From assembly GCA_000499405.2 (NCBI GenBank), contig HG738139.1, positions 2,026,976-2,090,975 on the forward strand: a DNA stretch of 64,000 nucleotides, in the 5' to 3' direction. Shown here one piece after another: positions 41,701 to 50,669 of this stretch. The DNA comes from Onchocerca volvulus. Its lineage: Eukaryota > Nematoda > Chromadorea > Rhabditida > Onchocercidae. The notes under the pieces were generated by a model that did not search any database, was not told the DNA's origin, and saw only the letters and a list, made by a program, of their open reading frames with translations. Position 1 is the first letter of the stretch. Every line of letters starts with the position of its first letter. The position numbers were made by a program, and so were the translations under genes.

Positions 41701-41940
41701 TAATTTTCCAACGTAACTAATAAAAAATTTTAGAGCGCAAGGAATAAAATTATTATGCGAAAAGACTGGGGTTCTGTGATTTTACCTGATCATAGATCGT
41801 AAAATTTTTCAAAATGGATTAAAACGGTCCTCTTTATCATTGCAACAATTATTATTTTATTATTTTGTTGGACGATGGGCTGTCATTTATTAATTTCCAT
41901 CAATACATCTTGAGGAATTTTTTCTAGAAATATTTTACAG
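38741..41940. other. Intergenic region downstream of mup-4-like gene
   Basis: No gene is seen. The part at about 39585-40402 has a second, diverged copy at 51785-52572 (listed there). A short (TA)n tract lies near 39820. No canonical AATAAA is visible close behind the stop codon of the preceding gene. Confidence 0.6.
39585..40402. repeat. Source block of the second half of the split duplication
   Basis: The block matches 51785-52572 closely, for example the shared CAACATGTGCCCACGTATTT and CGGGTACTTCCCAGATAACG. It lies about 0.85 to 1.7 kb beyond the mup-4-like stop codon and is non-coding. Confidence 0.8.
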
Positions 41941-41954
41941 GATTTCAGATGTTA

Positions 41955-42635
41955 CCAATAGAAGGTATCGTTGTTTGCGAATCAATGCTGTTGCCATATG
42001 TTGCAATTATCCTACTGTCATCATGCATCGCAGAAGAATAAGTGAACAGAATATTGCTCTCAGCACAGAATTTATTCATAAATTTTTCACATTAGCTAAG
42101 GTAAAAAAGAAAAAATGAATGGTCTTTTTCATTCCTTATCTACTTTTCTTGTTACTCTCGAAGCAACCAGCGTTTCACGATCACATTCGATCATAAAATG
42201 AATCATTTTGGATTTTATCAGGCATCAAATGAGAACAATCTTTCAATTCAAGCGGAAATGATCAACCATTTGAAGCAAAAAAATTTCAAAATGCAACTTA
42301 GCTTAACTAAAACTAATCAGGGCCCGAAATTTGCAAGTAGTTCAAGAAATAAAACTGATCAGCTTACATTTATACGGTCTATAAAAATGTAAACTTTGCG
42401 AAAAAGGATTCAAACATTCGACCAATTTGAAAAGAAATGAAAAAGAACACGGAGAAGAACGACCGTTTATATATAATCAATGTAGCAAAAATTCAAATGG
42501 CACAGTGATCTGAGAAGTCATAAGCGTATACACACGGGCATAATACTATTCAAATGTGATGAATGTGATATTAAATTCAGTCTAAAGTTTAGTTTGGAAA
42601 GACACAAAAAAAGATTTCACAAAAATTCGGCTTAA
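41955..42635 (+). pseudogene. Decayed C2H2 zinc-finger gene
   Basis: The 3' part holds remains of three C2H2 zinc fingers in shifted frames. Finger 1, from 42388, reads CKLCEKGF with an Asn where the first His is expected. Finger 2, reading QCSK, then after a frame change WHSDLRSHKRIHTG, keeps the HxxxH and TG linker. Finger 3, CDECDIKFSLKFSLERH, has a C-x2-C-x12-H-x4-H pattern, followed by a stop at 42633. A stop or frame change near 42390 separates the fingers from an upstream open exon (42222-42392). A further frame at 41955-42100 could splice to it in phase 0 (GTAAAA to TATCAG). Function was DNA or RNA binding; the locus now looks dead. Confidence 0.6.
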
Positions 42636-43129
42636 AGGCAGCATTTTACAGTGCATATTCTGACTACGCCGACAGCAGAAGACATCTCTGCTACAGCTAT
42701 ATTAATGCAAAAAATAATTTCAATTGCAGATGAAATCAATATATTTTGGTGACTTAAACCTTGTGATGGTTTTGTTTTCAAATTTATACATTATTTATTG
42801 ATTAAATAACAGAAATGATTGATAAAACTGAATTAATTCTAAATGACAGTCAGATGGAATTTAAAATTGCATATCCGTTTTGTGTGTAATTTGAATTAAT
42901 GTGACAATATTTTATTCATCATCATATTTGCTTATCGTTCACCATAGTTTTTCACCTGCAATTTTTTGTTGTAAAAGAGTTTTCAATAGTTTGCAATTTT
43001 CGACCAGATTATATTTTGCTGAGATTTGAATAAAAGACATTAATATTTGATAAAACAGAAACATCCAGTTTTTGAAGTTTAAAAACTCGCTGTATCTTAA
43101 TTTATCAAAGGCCACATAATTCTTCACCA

Positions 43130-43210
43130 ATTGATTTGAAATTTTCATACAATGTTGTATTCGAATAGGGGCGTGTTTAAATAGATAAGACACGTAGTTT
43201 AAACTTTTCG
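43130..43210. repeat. Copy of an unclassified interspersed repeat
   Basis: On the minus strand it reads TTTAAACACGCCCCTATTCG then AATTTCAAATCAATTGGTGA. The same pair of blocks occurs near 50290-50360, 50515-50590 and 61300-61380. The 120-residue minus-strand open frame at 42939-43301 passes through it and is therefore not called a gene. Confidence 0.55.
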
Positions 43211-43319
43211 TATTTTTTGATTTGTGAGCATCGCTTTTCTTTCTGATCGTGACAAAATAAGAAGTTGAATTCTGTTCTTCCGTTCTCATCAGTTTCTTCA
43301 ATTTTGTTGTTTATTCACT

Positions 43320-43850
43320 TGGTAACGAATCTCAAACTTGGGTAATTAAACCTTTATTATGATTAATTTATAAATCAATAAACGCAGCAATTCTTATAAC
43401 AACTACATTAACAATACAATTTCGATAATATCATGAAGAGATTATGATGCAAAAAAGGGGGAGAGATATGTTATGGAAGGAAGCATCGGTAACCACAAGC
43501 TAGTCTACCCGACCGAGCTGATGGCAGCTTGTTCGTTGAAATGATTTTTGTTCTCAGAACCCTCATCTTCTTCGTGGATGGAGGATCCTGGTGTCATTTG
43601 ATTGAGACAAGAAAGATTCTTTGTTGTCTCGGAAGCATGCGCCTTTGGTACGCATGAGATTATGCCTGTGGTTAACTGATGATGAAAGAGAGCTTTTTTA
43701 AAGCTCGTTAACTTGATAGACAAAAAATGATTTCACAACCAACTATATCAAATATGCAATATAAAATTCAAAACAAAGGATCACTGATTTTTTTCTTTTA
43801 TCCTCGCGATTTCAGCGACAGGCTTCAAGGGTCTTCATCTTGAATTTTAC
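43320..43850. mobile_element. LTR-like block, family 2
   Basis: Left edge TGGTAACGAATCTCAAACTT, then GGGTAATTAAACCTTTATTA. The right part contains TCCTCGCGATTTCAGCGACA at 43801. The same two landmarks, in the same order and orientation, occur at 48005-48420, and the left motif occurs again at 44096-44130. TTTATT near the left edge reads AATAAA on the minus strand, as expected for the end of a minus-strand LTR. Ends are not precisely defined. Confidence 0.45.
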
Positions 43851-44095
43851 TTTCGTGGAAGAGTATGATTTCGAATTTTAAATTCAGAATGTGACGATCG
43901 TTATCGTTCATTCCTCTGTTCGTTCTAGCTTCAGTCGATCTGCTAAGCCCTTTGATATGAAACCAATTGTAGTGGAAATTTTTCTGAATGTCGGTGAGTA
44001 ATGTCCGATAATAGTTAATATCACCGTGTGTTGTGTCTAGGGGGTTGTGTTGTATTGTGTTTTGTTGTGTTGGCGTGGCGTTGAATTGAATTGAT

Positions 44096-44160
44096 TGGAT
44101 GACCTTAAACTTGGGTAATTAAACCTTTATTAAAGAATAAAAACGCGTCGCAATAATGAA
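44096..44160. mobile_element. Second copy of the family-2 LTR edge
   Basis: TGGATGACCTTAAACTTGGG continues as TAATTAAACCTTTATTA, near-identical to the edge at 43334. The rest of this copy diverges within about 60 bases. Confidence 0.45.
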
Positions 44161-44409
44161 AACAAAAATAAAAACGAAGAATCGCGAGAATAACAAAAAT
44201 TAAAAAAAACTAATTAAAAAAATGGTTTTCCTCCACGATACAGTTAGGTAACCCAAAAAAACAACAAATGAAAAAAAAATATCATATCAAGTAGATATGA
44301 TACATTATGCAATGCAGTTGTCTCTTGCATGAGTAAGACAACTACTTACAATTTAATGTGAGGAAGTAAAATTAGAAAAATATTAAAAGTATTCAAAATT
44401 AAAAATCTT

Positions 44410-44707
44410 ACAGACAACAAGAATTTAGAATCCCTTGTCTCGGACTTTCCGACACCAATGTCGAAGAATGTCATAACCCTTTTGGTCATTTCTGGCATGT
44501 TTGGCTTGGATATGTGACTTCATTACATAAAAGCAGGACTTCTTTTTCGTCCGAGTCAATTTCTTGTGTTATCGGATCAGCTACGATGGCGTTTGATTGT
44601 TGCCCTTTTGATTCATTGGTTTGCAAGCCATATTTGATGCAATACAATGCTGTATTATGTGGACCCTTGCAGTGGAAACACGTGTTGGAAAAGTGCCAAA
44701 ACAACAA
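44410..44707 (-). pseudogene. Fragment of BEL/Pao gag zinc-knuckle and protease start
   Basis: The minus-strand frame has TCFHCKGPHNTALYC, a retroelement zinc-knuckle of the BEL/Pao type, then an acidic linker and LLLCNEVT. After a frame break, a short FFDIG stretch may be the start of an aspartic protease. It would follow the knuckle region of the gag at 45439-46260 in an intact element, but here an LTR lies between them. No reverse transcriptase or integrase is visible nearby. Confidence 0.55.
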
Positions 44708-44953
44708 TTATTAAGAGTTATGAAACACAACAGTAACAGACCGTAATGAAATACAACAATCTTGTCCCATTTGGGATAAGAAGGTGGGTTACAAAACTAT
44801 ATTAAGAGACACAACATGAAGGATAATACTGAATAAGCATCAAATTTAGCAATAAAAATTTACAAATGATGAAAAAATAGAAATTGAGATCACGGATCCC
44901 TCGGAATTTCTGACAACACGATCGTTTCCTCAAGTTTCAATTTTCAGTGGTAT
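44700..44953. repeat. Unclassified repeat, related copy at 49840-50060
   Basis: Shared blocks are AAGTGCCAAAA, then ATGAAAT(A/G)CAA, TCCCATTTG, GTGGGTT and CTCGGAATTTC, in the same order and spacing in both places. Confidence 0.5.
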
Positions 44954-45365
44954 TGTCATGGTTGTGTTAGGATAAGATGTTTCACGACATTAAGTAATAG
45001 GAGTATTTTATTACGTTCAATATAAAACGTGAGGAATCGTCCAGACGCGGCACACAATAAGTAAGGGGTGGTAGTAGTGATAGCGGTTCGGCGTCGTCCT
45101 GGTTGTTCGGATAGCGAGAATGAATTTTCGGATCTTCCACTCCCGCTTATATACTATTCTTGTCCACCCATGGTGATGTCTGGGTGTCAGAAATCCGAGA
45201 CGAGATCGTATCACTTAAGCGGGCACCGACTTTGATGATTGTTTTATCTGCCGCCGTTAATGAGTTTGGTCCTGGCACCGAGTAGTTAAAATTCCGTATC
45301 GGAAGTCATTATTATACTTGCAAAAAGGTTTAGGAATATTATCAATCACATAGTTTAAAGTCTTA
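44954..45365 (-). mobile_element. LTR of a BEL/Pao-like element (3' LTR, minus strand)
   Basis: Matches 46284-46745 along most of its length: both start TGTC on the plus strand, share ACGACA-TTAAGTAATAGGAG, CGTCCAGACGC, TCTGGGTGTC and GCGGAAGTCATTA-like blocks. The minus strand has a TATATAAGCGGG promoter-like box and a Pol II-like order of elements. Numerous differences between the two LTRs show that the insertion is old. Confidence 0.75.
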
Positions 45366-45438
45366 AATAATATCGAGATCTCATTTGAGTTTTAGTGTAT
45401 TAAAATAGTGTGATCAGTCATCCTATTTCTTGACAATT

Positions 45439-46260
45439 TTAACTAACATTTACTATATTTAATTTTTTACGATATAAAATGAGAACGGAAGATGGAATTA
45501 CACTAATGTGAATAATCTTTATTTCGGTTTTCCTACAGGTATGTTCCGGCTTTAAACAGTTGAGACATGCCTTGATTCTTGCCAGATACTCCATACGTTG
45601 TTTGAACGTAGGGTAATTCCGGCATTCATTGTCCCAGTGGTCCTCGTTGCAGAATCCACATGGTCTTTTGTCTTCATTGGGTTTCTTCAGGTTTGCGGTC
45701 GGTTTAGGACCATTTGCCTCAGTTTTCTTCGCCGCGGCGCTAAAACTACTCCACAATTCTCTCCAGAGTTTGCAGTCGCCACTAAACGTTGGTAGCGGCA
45801 GCTGCGGTAGATTCACAGTCGCTCGAACTGTTCGAAATACCTCCCCATGAGAGACTTCGGCCTTCACTTCGCTTAGTTGTTGAACAGCTAGTTGGAAGTC
45901 ATCCATATACATTTCTAAGGTAATTTTTGCTTCTTTTCCCCTATTAATTAGTTTTAGAATACCTGTTTCATCCTCGACCTTTTTGGCGTATTTCGCTTCT
46001 TCTTCTATTCGTTGAATTGGAAGCGTTGTTTTTTGAAAGAGTTCCAACCAAATTTTGTCGAGGGATTCCAGTGTGTTAATATAGAGGTCGAGTCGATTGG
46101 TTTTTTCTTTGACGATTCTGCCTTTTACTTCATACTGCCGCTTCAGTTCTTCTCGTGAGAGATTTGGATCAGGGGTTAGATCAATGGTATTAATCTCTTC
46201 GAGGAGTTTGGCTAAGTTCTCCTTAGTTGGTTGTGCTGCTGAGTTTAGACTGGAAGACAT
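45439..46260 (-). CDS. BEL/Pao-type gag, internally shortened
   Basis: A 273-residue open frame on the minus strand. The N-terminal half is a charged coiled-coil-like region typical of these gags. The start of the DUF1759 domain follows (LPLPTFSGDCKLWRELWSSF). The frame then jumps almost directly to a zinc-knuckle region, CGFCNEDHWDNEC and CLNCLKPEHTC, so most of DUF1759 is missing compared with the family. The last 30 or so residues look like non-homologous read-through. The ATG at 46258-46260 sits just inside the right-hand LTR. No protease or polymerase follows, so the copy is non-autonomous or a deletion derivative. The frame is open, but I have no evidence that it is expressed. Confidence 0.8.
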   Translation of the reverse strand: MSSSLNSAAQPTKENLAKLLEEINTIDLTPDPNLSREELKRQYEVKGRIVKEKTNRLDLYINTLESLDKIWLELFQKTTLPIQRIEEEAKYAKKVEDETGILKLINRGKEAKITLEMYMDDFQLAVQQLSEVKAEVSHGEVFRTVRATVNLPQLPLPTFSGDCKLWRELWSSFSAAAKKTEANGPKPTANLKKPNEDKRPCGFCNEDHWDNECRNYPTFKQRMEYLARIKACLNCLKPEHTCRKTEIKIIHISVIPSSVLILYRKKLNIVNVS

Positions 46261-46261
46261 A

Positions 46262-46278
46262 CCTCACCTCGGGCACCA
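46262..46278 (-). other. Candidate tRNA primer-binding site
   Basis: On the minus strand TGGTGCCCGAGGTGAGG begins five bases inside the LTR edge at 46284. A leading TGG complements the CCA end of a tRNA. I cannot say which tRNA. Confidence 0.45.
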
Positions 46279-46283
46279 GATAA

Positions 46284-46745
46284 TGTCGTAGAACTTGGTA
46301 TGGGTAAGGTGTTTACGACACTAAGTAATAGGAGGATTTTATTACTTTCTATATAAAGCGTGAGGATTCGTCCAGACGCTGCACACAATAAATAAAGAAT
46401 AAAAATGTATATAACGTAATAATAAAAAAAAGGGTGGCGGTGGTGATAGCAGCTCGTCGTCCTGGTTGGGTGAAAGAAGTAAAAAATCAAACGAATGCCT
46501 GTTGGATCGTTTGGTGCTGCTTATATACCAATTTTGTCCACCTATGGTGCCGTCTGGGTGTCTGGAATCCGAGACGGGGTCGCATCAATCAAGCAGGCAC
46601 CGTCTTTGATAATTATTTGATCTATCGCCGTAAATGAGTTTGATCCTGGCACCGGGTGGTAAAAATTCCATAGCGGAAGTCATTAATGCATTTGCAAAAA
46701 AAAGTTTTACGATATCATCAATAAAATCAAATAGTTTAGAGCAAA
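46284..46745 (-). mobile_element. LTR of the BEL/Pao-like element (5' LTR, minus strand)
   Basis: Partner of 44954-45365. It lies directly upstream of the gag start in the minus direction and also carries a TATATAAGC-type box. Similarity between the two LTRs fades at about 46745. Confidence 0.75.
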
Positions 46746-46995
46746 GCAGTTTGCAAAATTAATCAATAACTGATGACCTATGATCCCTAATTTCAAGAAG
46801 CGGATATGTACCGTCAAATTGAGTGCTAAAAAAAATATTCGACTATATTTTGGTGAATTTCCACATTTAAATTGCGATTTATCGAGCGAGCAAGGCAGTT
46901 TGCATGATTAATTGATAACTGATGACCTATGACCCCTAATTTTTAAAAACGGGTACGTAACTTCAAATTGAGTCCTAGAAAAAGTTTCTCAAAGA
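46740..46995. repeat. Direct repeat of about 149 bases
   Basis: AGCAAAGCAGTTTGC at 46740 and AGCAAGGCAGTTTGC at 46889 each lead into TAACTGATGACCTATGA and CAAATTGAGT. The two copies are about 80 to 90 percent alike by eye. Confidence 0.7.
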
Positions 46996-47403
46996 TAGAT
47001 TTTTGCCATTTTAACCATTTTATCGTTCTTTCGTTACCTGATCCAGCTGGTGGTTCTTTTCCTTATAATTCTGCTGCTTGTTCAACAGCCTTTCCTGCAA
47101 TGTTTGCAACTGCAAATTCATTCTTATGAGATATGAAGGAGAACTTTCCTTTCTACTCATATTTCTTTCTCTTGATCCTTCTCATTTTCAAGTTTTGTTA
47201 TGAGTTGATCTGAATAAGACTTATTTCGTCGTTCTTTTTTGGCTTTTCTTTAGATCGCTGGTCTGAATCCGGCTGGCTAGACCAAAATTGTCGCTGATCT
47301 TCTTTAACCGTGGCAATGATTGAGAGTTCTCGTTTCTTGTCGTATTGTTACCGAAACTTTGCGGTATCTCAAACTTTGTCGGGATAACCGAGTAAAGGTT
47401 AAT

Positions 47404-47500
47404 CCACACATTGGAGCAATTAAAGTAATTATCTTTTAATTGCTCATGTCTCCACATATTGGAGTAATTAATGTAATTATCGTATAATTGTTTATATTAT
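47404..47500. repeat. 48-bp tandem repeat, two copies
   Basis: CCACACATTGGAGCAATTAA at 47404 and CCACATATTGGAGTAATTAA at 47452. It overlaps the minus-strand open frame at 47221-47457, which I do not call a gene. Confidence 0.7.
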
Positions 47501-47594
47501 TTCGTAATTTTAATGGCAGTTAAATTTGTTGAGTAATCGGGAAACCAATTATAATGTTGTCTAAATGTAATTATAAATCTATTGAAAATTGAAT

Positions 47595-48010
47595 TTAATT
47601 GGGTTTGCACGATGGAATAATGACTTCCAACAAAGGGGTAATTATCCAGTCCAAAGACCAAATCACATTACCAACCAACAAAATGAAGCAATTATCAACG
47701 TCTGCGCCGGCACTTAATGACACCCAGACGTAGACGGGACGTGGACAAAAAACGAAATATAAGCAACGGCGATAATCAAAATGATCAGTGCAATTCAGTC
47801 ACAATCAACCAACGACGTCAACTCTACTTCAACGAACTACCATTCCATTTTCTAATTTTTTATACGTTATCCATATATATTTTGTTACTTATTGTGTGCC
47901 GCCTCAGCTAATACTGAACGACACCTCACGTGTTATATTTGAAGTAATCAAGTATTTCTATTACTTAGTGTCGTGCAGCACCTCATTCAAATACACCTAG
48001 TTTCACGACA
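47595..48010 (+). mobile_element. Third BEL/Pao-type LTR, opposite orientation
   Basis: Its plus strand matches the minus strand of the LTRs at 44954 and 46284: TTTGCACGATGGAATAATGA, GACACCCAGAC, GTGGACAA, AATATAAGC, TTACTTATTGTGTGCCGC and ATTACTTAGTGTCGTG occur in the same order. It ends near ACGACA at 48010. No internal region is attached, so it is a solo LTR or the remains of an inverted copy. Confidence 0.65.
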
Positions 48011-48570
48011 AACTTGGATAATCAAACCTTTCCAATAAAAACTTTGCCAACACGATAATGGATACAATTACAATATCAATTATATCTAAACAATTCTAAT
48101 GACGACATAACAACTCAAAAGAAGATATAGATTAAATATCCGACCTCGTAGTAAGATATCCTTTTCAATGATCTCAGACCTCATTTTATTTATAGAGATG
48201 GAATTCTGATAGAGCATTGATCTACAAGAAAGCGCCTTTGTTAGCGCATGAGAGCGTGCCTTTATTGGCGCGTGACCTACACTATAACATGGAACAAAGA
48301 TTATGAAGCCATCTGACCTCAGAACGAAGAAATAAATCCACACAAATAAACAAGAGATACATTTGAAGAACAGAGAAATCACTTATTCTCTGATACTCCT
48401 CGCGATTTCAGCGACAGCAGAACACGACCGACGTGCTCGCAACCGTACATCCTCAAGTCTGGCTACGTGTCGTTCTGCTCGCATTTGAGCCATCTTTGTC
48501 TTGTTCGCTCTTCGCTAATGTCCGTTCTTTTCCAGTTTGATTTGCGATTAACTATGACAATATTTCCGTT
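48005..48570. mobile_element. LTR-like block, family 2 (second long copy)
   Basis: Starts AACTTGGATAATCAAACCTT and contains CTCCTCGCGATTTCAGCGAC near 48396, the same landmarks as 43320-43850. It also shares GCGCATGAGA/GCGCCTTTG-type blocks. It abuts the inverted LTR ending at 48010. Confidence 0.45.
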
Positions 48571-48904
48571 CTGCGCGAGCAAGAAGACCTAAGTTTGATT
48601 TTCTATGTGGCATTATTTGGATGAACTAAAGCAGATGATTATGCCGGAACTGTCCTCGAAATTATTTGTGAATATCCAAGGAAATTAATCACTGGATTAT
48701 TCTCTTTGTCATTTGTAGAGAAAAATAGAATTCCTTGACTGTCGATTGTTGCTATTGTTGCGTCGATCTGTGTCGTTGTAACACATCGCTGTGTCCGTGT
48801 AGAAACTCCAAACTGAACTGTTTGTTGAGCCCGAACTGTTTTGAACTTGAGTTTTCCAAAATTGTTGTCAAATTTGAATTTCTAATGCTGAGGAAAAATT
48901 ATTT

Positions 48905-49530
48905 CACAATGTTTGTGGATGCACAATATTTTTTGTTGTTCCGTTGTCTATAGAGGTTGTCTGGTTTGCCGATTCTAAAACACGCAATTTGTAATCGGCC
49001 ATGTAACAAGCAATCCGTCTCTAAATCTAAACCACAAAATTCTTAAGATTAGCCCTGAGTTTTGTTGATGATAATCGCAAACGCCAATTGAATTGGGAAC
49101 TGTAATATCTTAAATTGAAATGGCATATCCATTGGGATCATAGCAATGCAAGAAATGAAGATATCTTCACCCCTTTGAAAAGTCCTGTCAGTATTGTTGC
49201 TTCTACGACGTTGTTCACTATTTTTTTTTTTTGCTGCAAGCAGAATTCAGTTGCAGTTTTGGCTCGTTAATATTTCGCAACATGATAATTGGCAAGTCGA
49301 TTTTCGAATTCACTCAATCTGCAAGGTATGCCACCGCACGTGCGGTGGCATACCTTGCAGATTGAGTGAATTCGAAAATTCTGTTGAATAATTAATGCTT
49401 TATCTGTTTCCACAACAGTGTCGACGGACTTGCATATAACTGCATGTATTGCAAAGTATATGTATCATATTTTTCATTGCAATTTCATACAAGTTCTTAT
49501 CGACATTGGCATTTTCGAAAATTTAAAAGA
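48905..49530 (-). pseudogene. Helitron helicase C-terminal fragment
   Basis: The minus strand, read with several frame changes, carries landmarks of the PIF1-like helicase of Helitron transposons in the right order: NVDKN, SVDTVVETDKA, YSTEFSNSL, GMPPH, LPIIMLRNINEPKL, VNNVVEATILTG, GEDIFI, PMDMPFQFK, QFPIQLAFAIIINKTQG, LDLETDCLLHGRLQIAC, GKPDNL, DNGTTKNIV. The family uses this helicase with a Rep domain for rolling-circle transposition. Only the helicase end is present. Frameshifts lie near 49170 and between the VETD and YSTEF blocks, and a stop follows INKTQG. An inverted insertion (see palindrome) interrupts it. This copy cannot make a functional protein. Confidence 0.85.
49300..49379. repeat. 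Perfect 80-bp palindrome without spacer
   Basis: Bases 49300-49339 are the exact reverse complement of 49340-49379, 40 of 40 pairs, with the centre at CAC|GTG (49339/49340). Pairing stops at 49299/49380. On the minus strand the first arm is normal Helitron coding sequence (EFSNSL to GMPPH). The second arm is its inverted copy and replaces the few residues expected before LPIIML. Confidence 0.95.
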
Positions 49531-49839
49531 AAGGAAACTTCTAAATTGAAATGACAGTTAATGACTTACATTTGTGGTCGTGAGTAATTGTGTTGCGTGA
49601 CCAATCGAATTTTCTTTGAAATTTTATCCTTCCCCAATGAATATAAATATAGAAATAGAAACCGAATTGGATTACGCTTGAATCCTTTCCGGGTTGAGAG
49701 TTCCTTGGTCTTCTTGGATATCGAGGAAACCAGCTGAAACTTCGGGTAAAGTTCTCCTGACTCAAAGAAAAAACTCCCCTGTCCTCGAAATAAGTCGAAA
49801 GCGGCAATATAGCGCAGTGCCAAAAAACATCAAACACTG

Positions 49840-50060
49840 GCAAACCACGATGAAATGCAATCGTCCCATCCCATTTGTGAAGTGGGTTGCTTACAGAATT
49901 GCATAAGGGAAGCGCAAAATCGAGTGAATTATTGGTTAAGGATCAGAAACAGTTCAAAATTACAAAAGTGATTGAATTGTAAAATTAATATGATGAATTT
50001 CTCGGAATTTCCGATAGGCATTGAATATTTCAGCTCATATTACATCACCGATTTTGTTTG
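49840..50060. repeat. Unclassified repeat, related copy at 44700-44953
   Basis: Shows the same ordered blocks as its partner. It lies to the right of the Helitron fragment. The overlapping open frames at 49541-49906 show no domain. Confidence 0.5.
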
Positions 50061-50284
50061 AAGTGATTTTGTTATAAAGCCAGATTAGAACTGTTCTGTC
50101 GAAATGAACAACAAACATTTAGACAAAGAAGCAATCCAAGACAAGATCTAATAGTAGAAGTCGGGAAAATAATCCATAAATTGCCTGAACGTAACACTTC
50201 ATTATACATTATCATGACACCAACATTTCTGCGACCTACATTCCCCACAAAGCAAAAAACAAACAAAAAAACTTAAATTACGTG

Positions 50285-50600
50285 CCTTATCCATTTTAAA
50301 CACGCACTTATTCGAACGCTGTGTAAAAATTTCAAATCAATCGGTGAAGAACTTGAAACGTTTCAGGAAGTAGTCGCAGTCAATGCAGAAAATAAACGTG
50401 GTGAATAAATTCTGTCTGCTCATGAAGAAGTGATATAGGGCGGGCCAAAAAATTCAGTCCGCTCACTTACTTCAGCTGTCACAGGCGTGACACAAAAAAA
50501 AGTATGTCTGTATAAAGAAGAACGCCTATTCGAATGCAAGGTTGTGTCAAAATTTGAAAACAATCGGTAGAGAACTTTCGGAGATTTATCATTTGTCACA
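50285..50600. repeat. Two adjacent copies of an unclassified interspersed repeat
   Basis: TTTAAACACGCACTTATTCG with AATTTCAAATCAATCGGTGA at 50296-50346, and CCTATTCGAATGCAAGGTTG with AAAACAATCGGTAGAGAACT near 50525-50577. GGACTGAATTTTTTGGCCCG on the minus strand (near 50445-50470) matches GGACTGAATTTATAAACCAC at 61440. It is not assigned to a class. Confidence 0.55.
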
Positions 50601-50669
50601 TAAACATTTATATATTTATTTATATAGATTTCTGGTGAATTACCAGAAGTAGACAATATCAAGACATAC

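Noticed and set aside
42939..43301. 120-residue minus-strand open frame as a gene
   Set aside because: It runs through a dispersed repeat found at three other places and shows no recognisable domain.
45598..46291. Plus-strand open frames within the gag region
   Set aside because: They are antisense shadows of the minus-strand gag with its zinc-knuckle motifs.
47221..47457. 78-residue minus-strand open frame as a retroelement protein
   Set aside because: Composition is compatible, but no motif is visible and the 48-bp tandem repeat overlaps it.
49541..49843. Minus-strand open frames as the N-terminal continuation of the Helitron helicase
   Set aside because: None of the helicase landmarks continues beyond about 49530, and neither frame shows a related motif.
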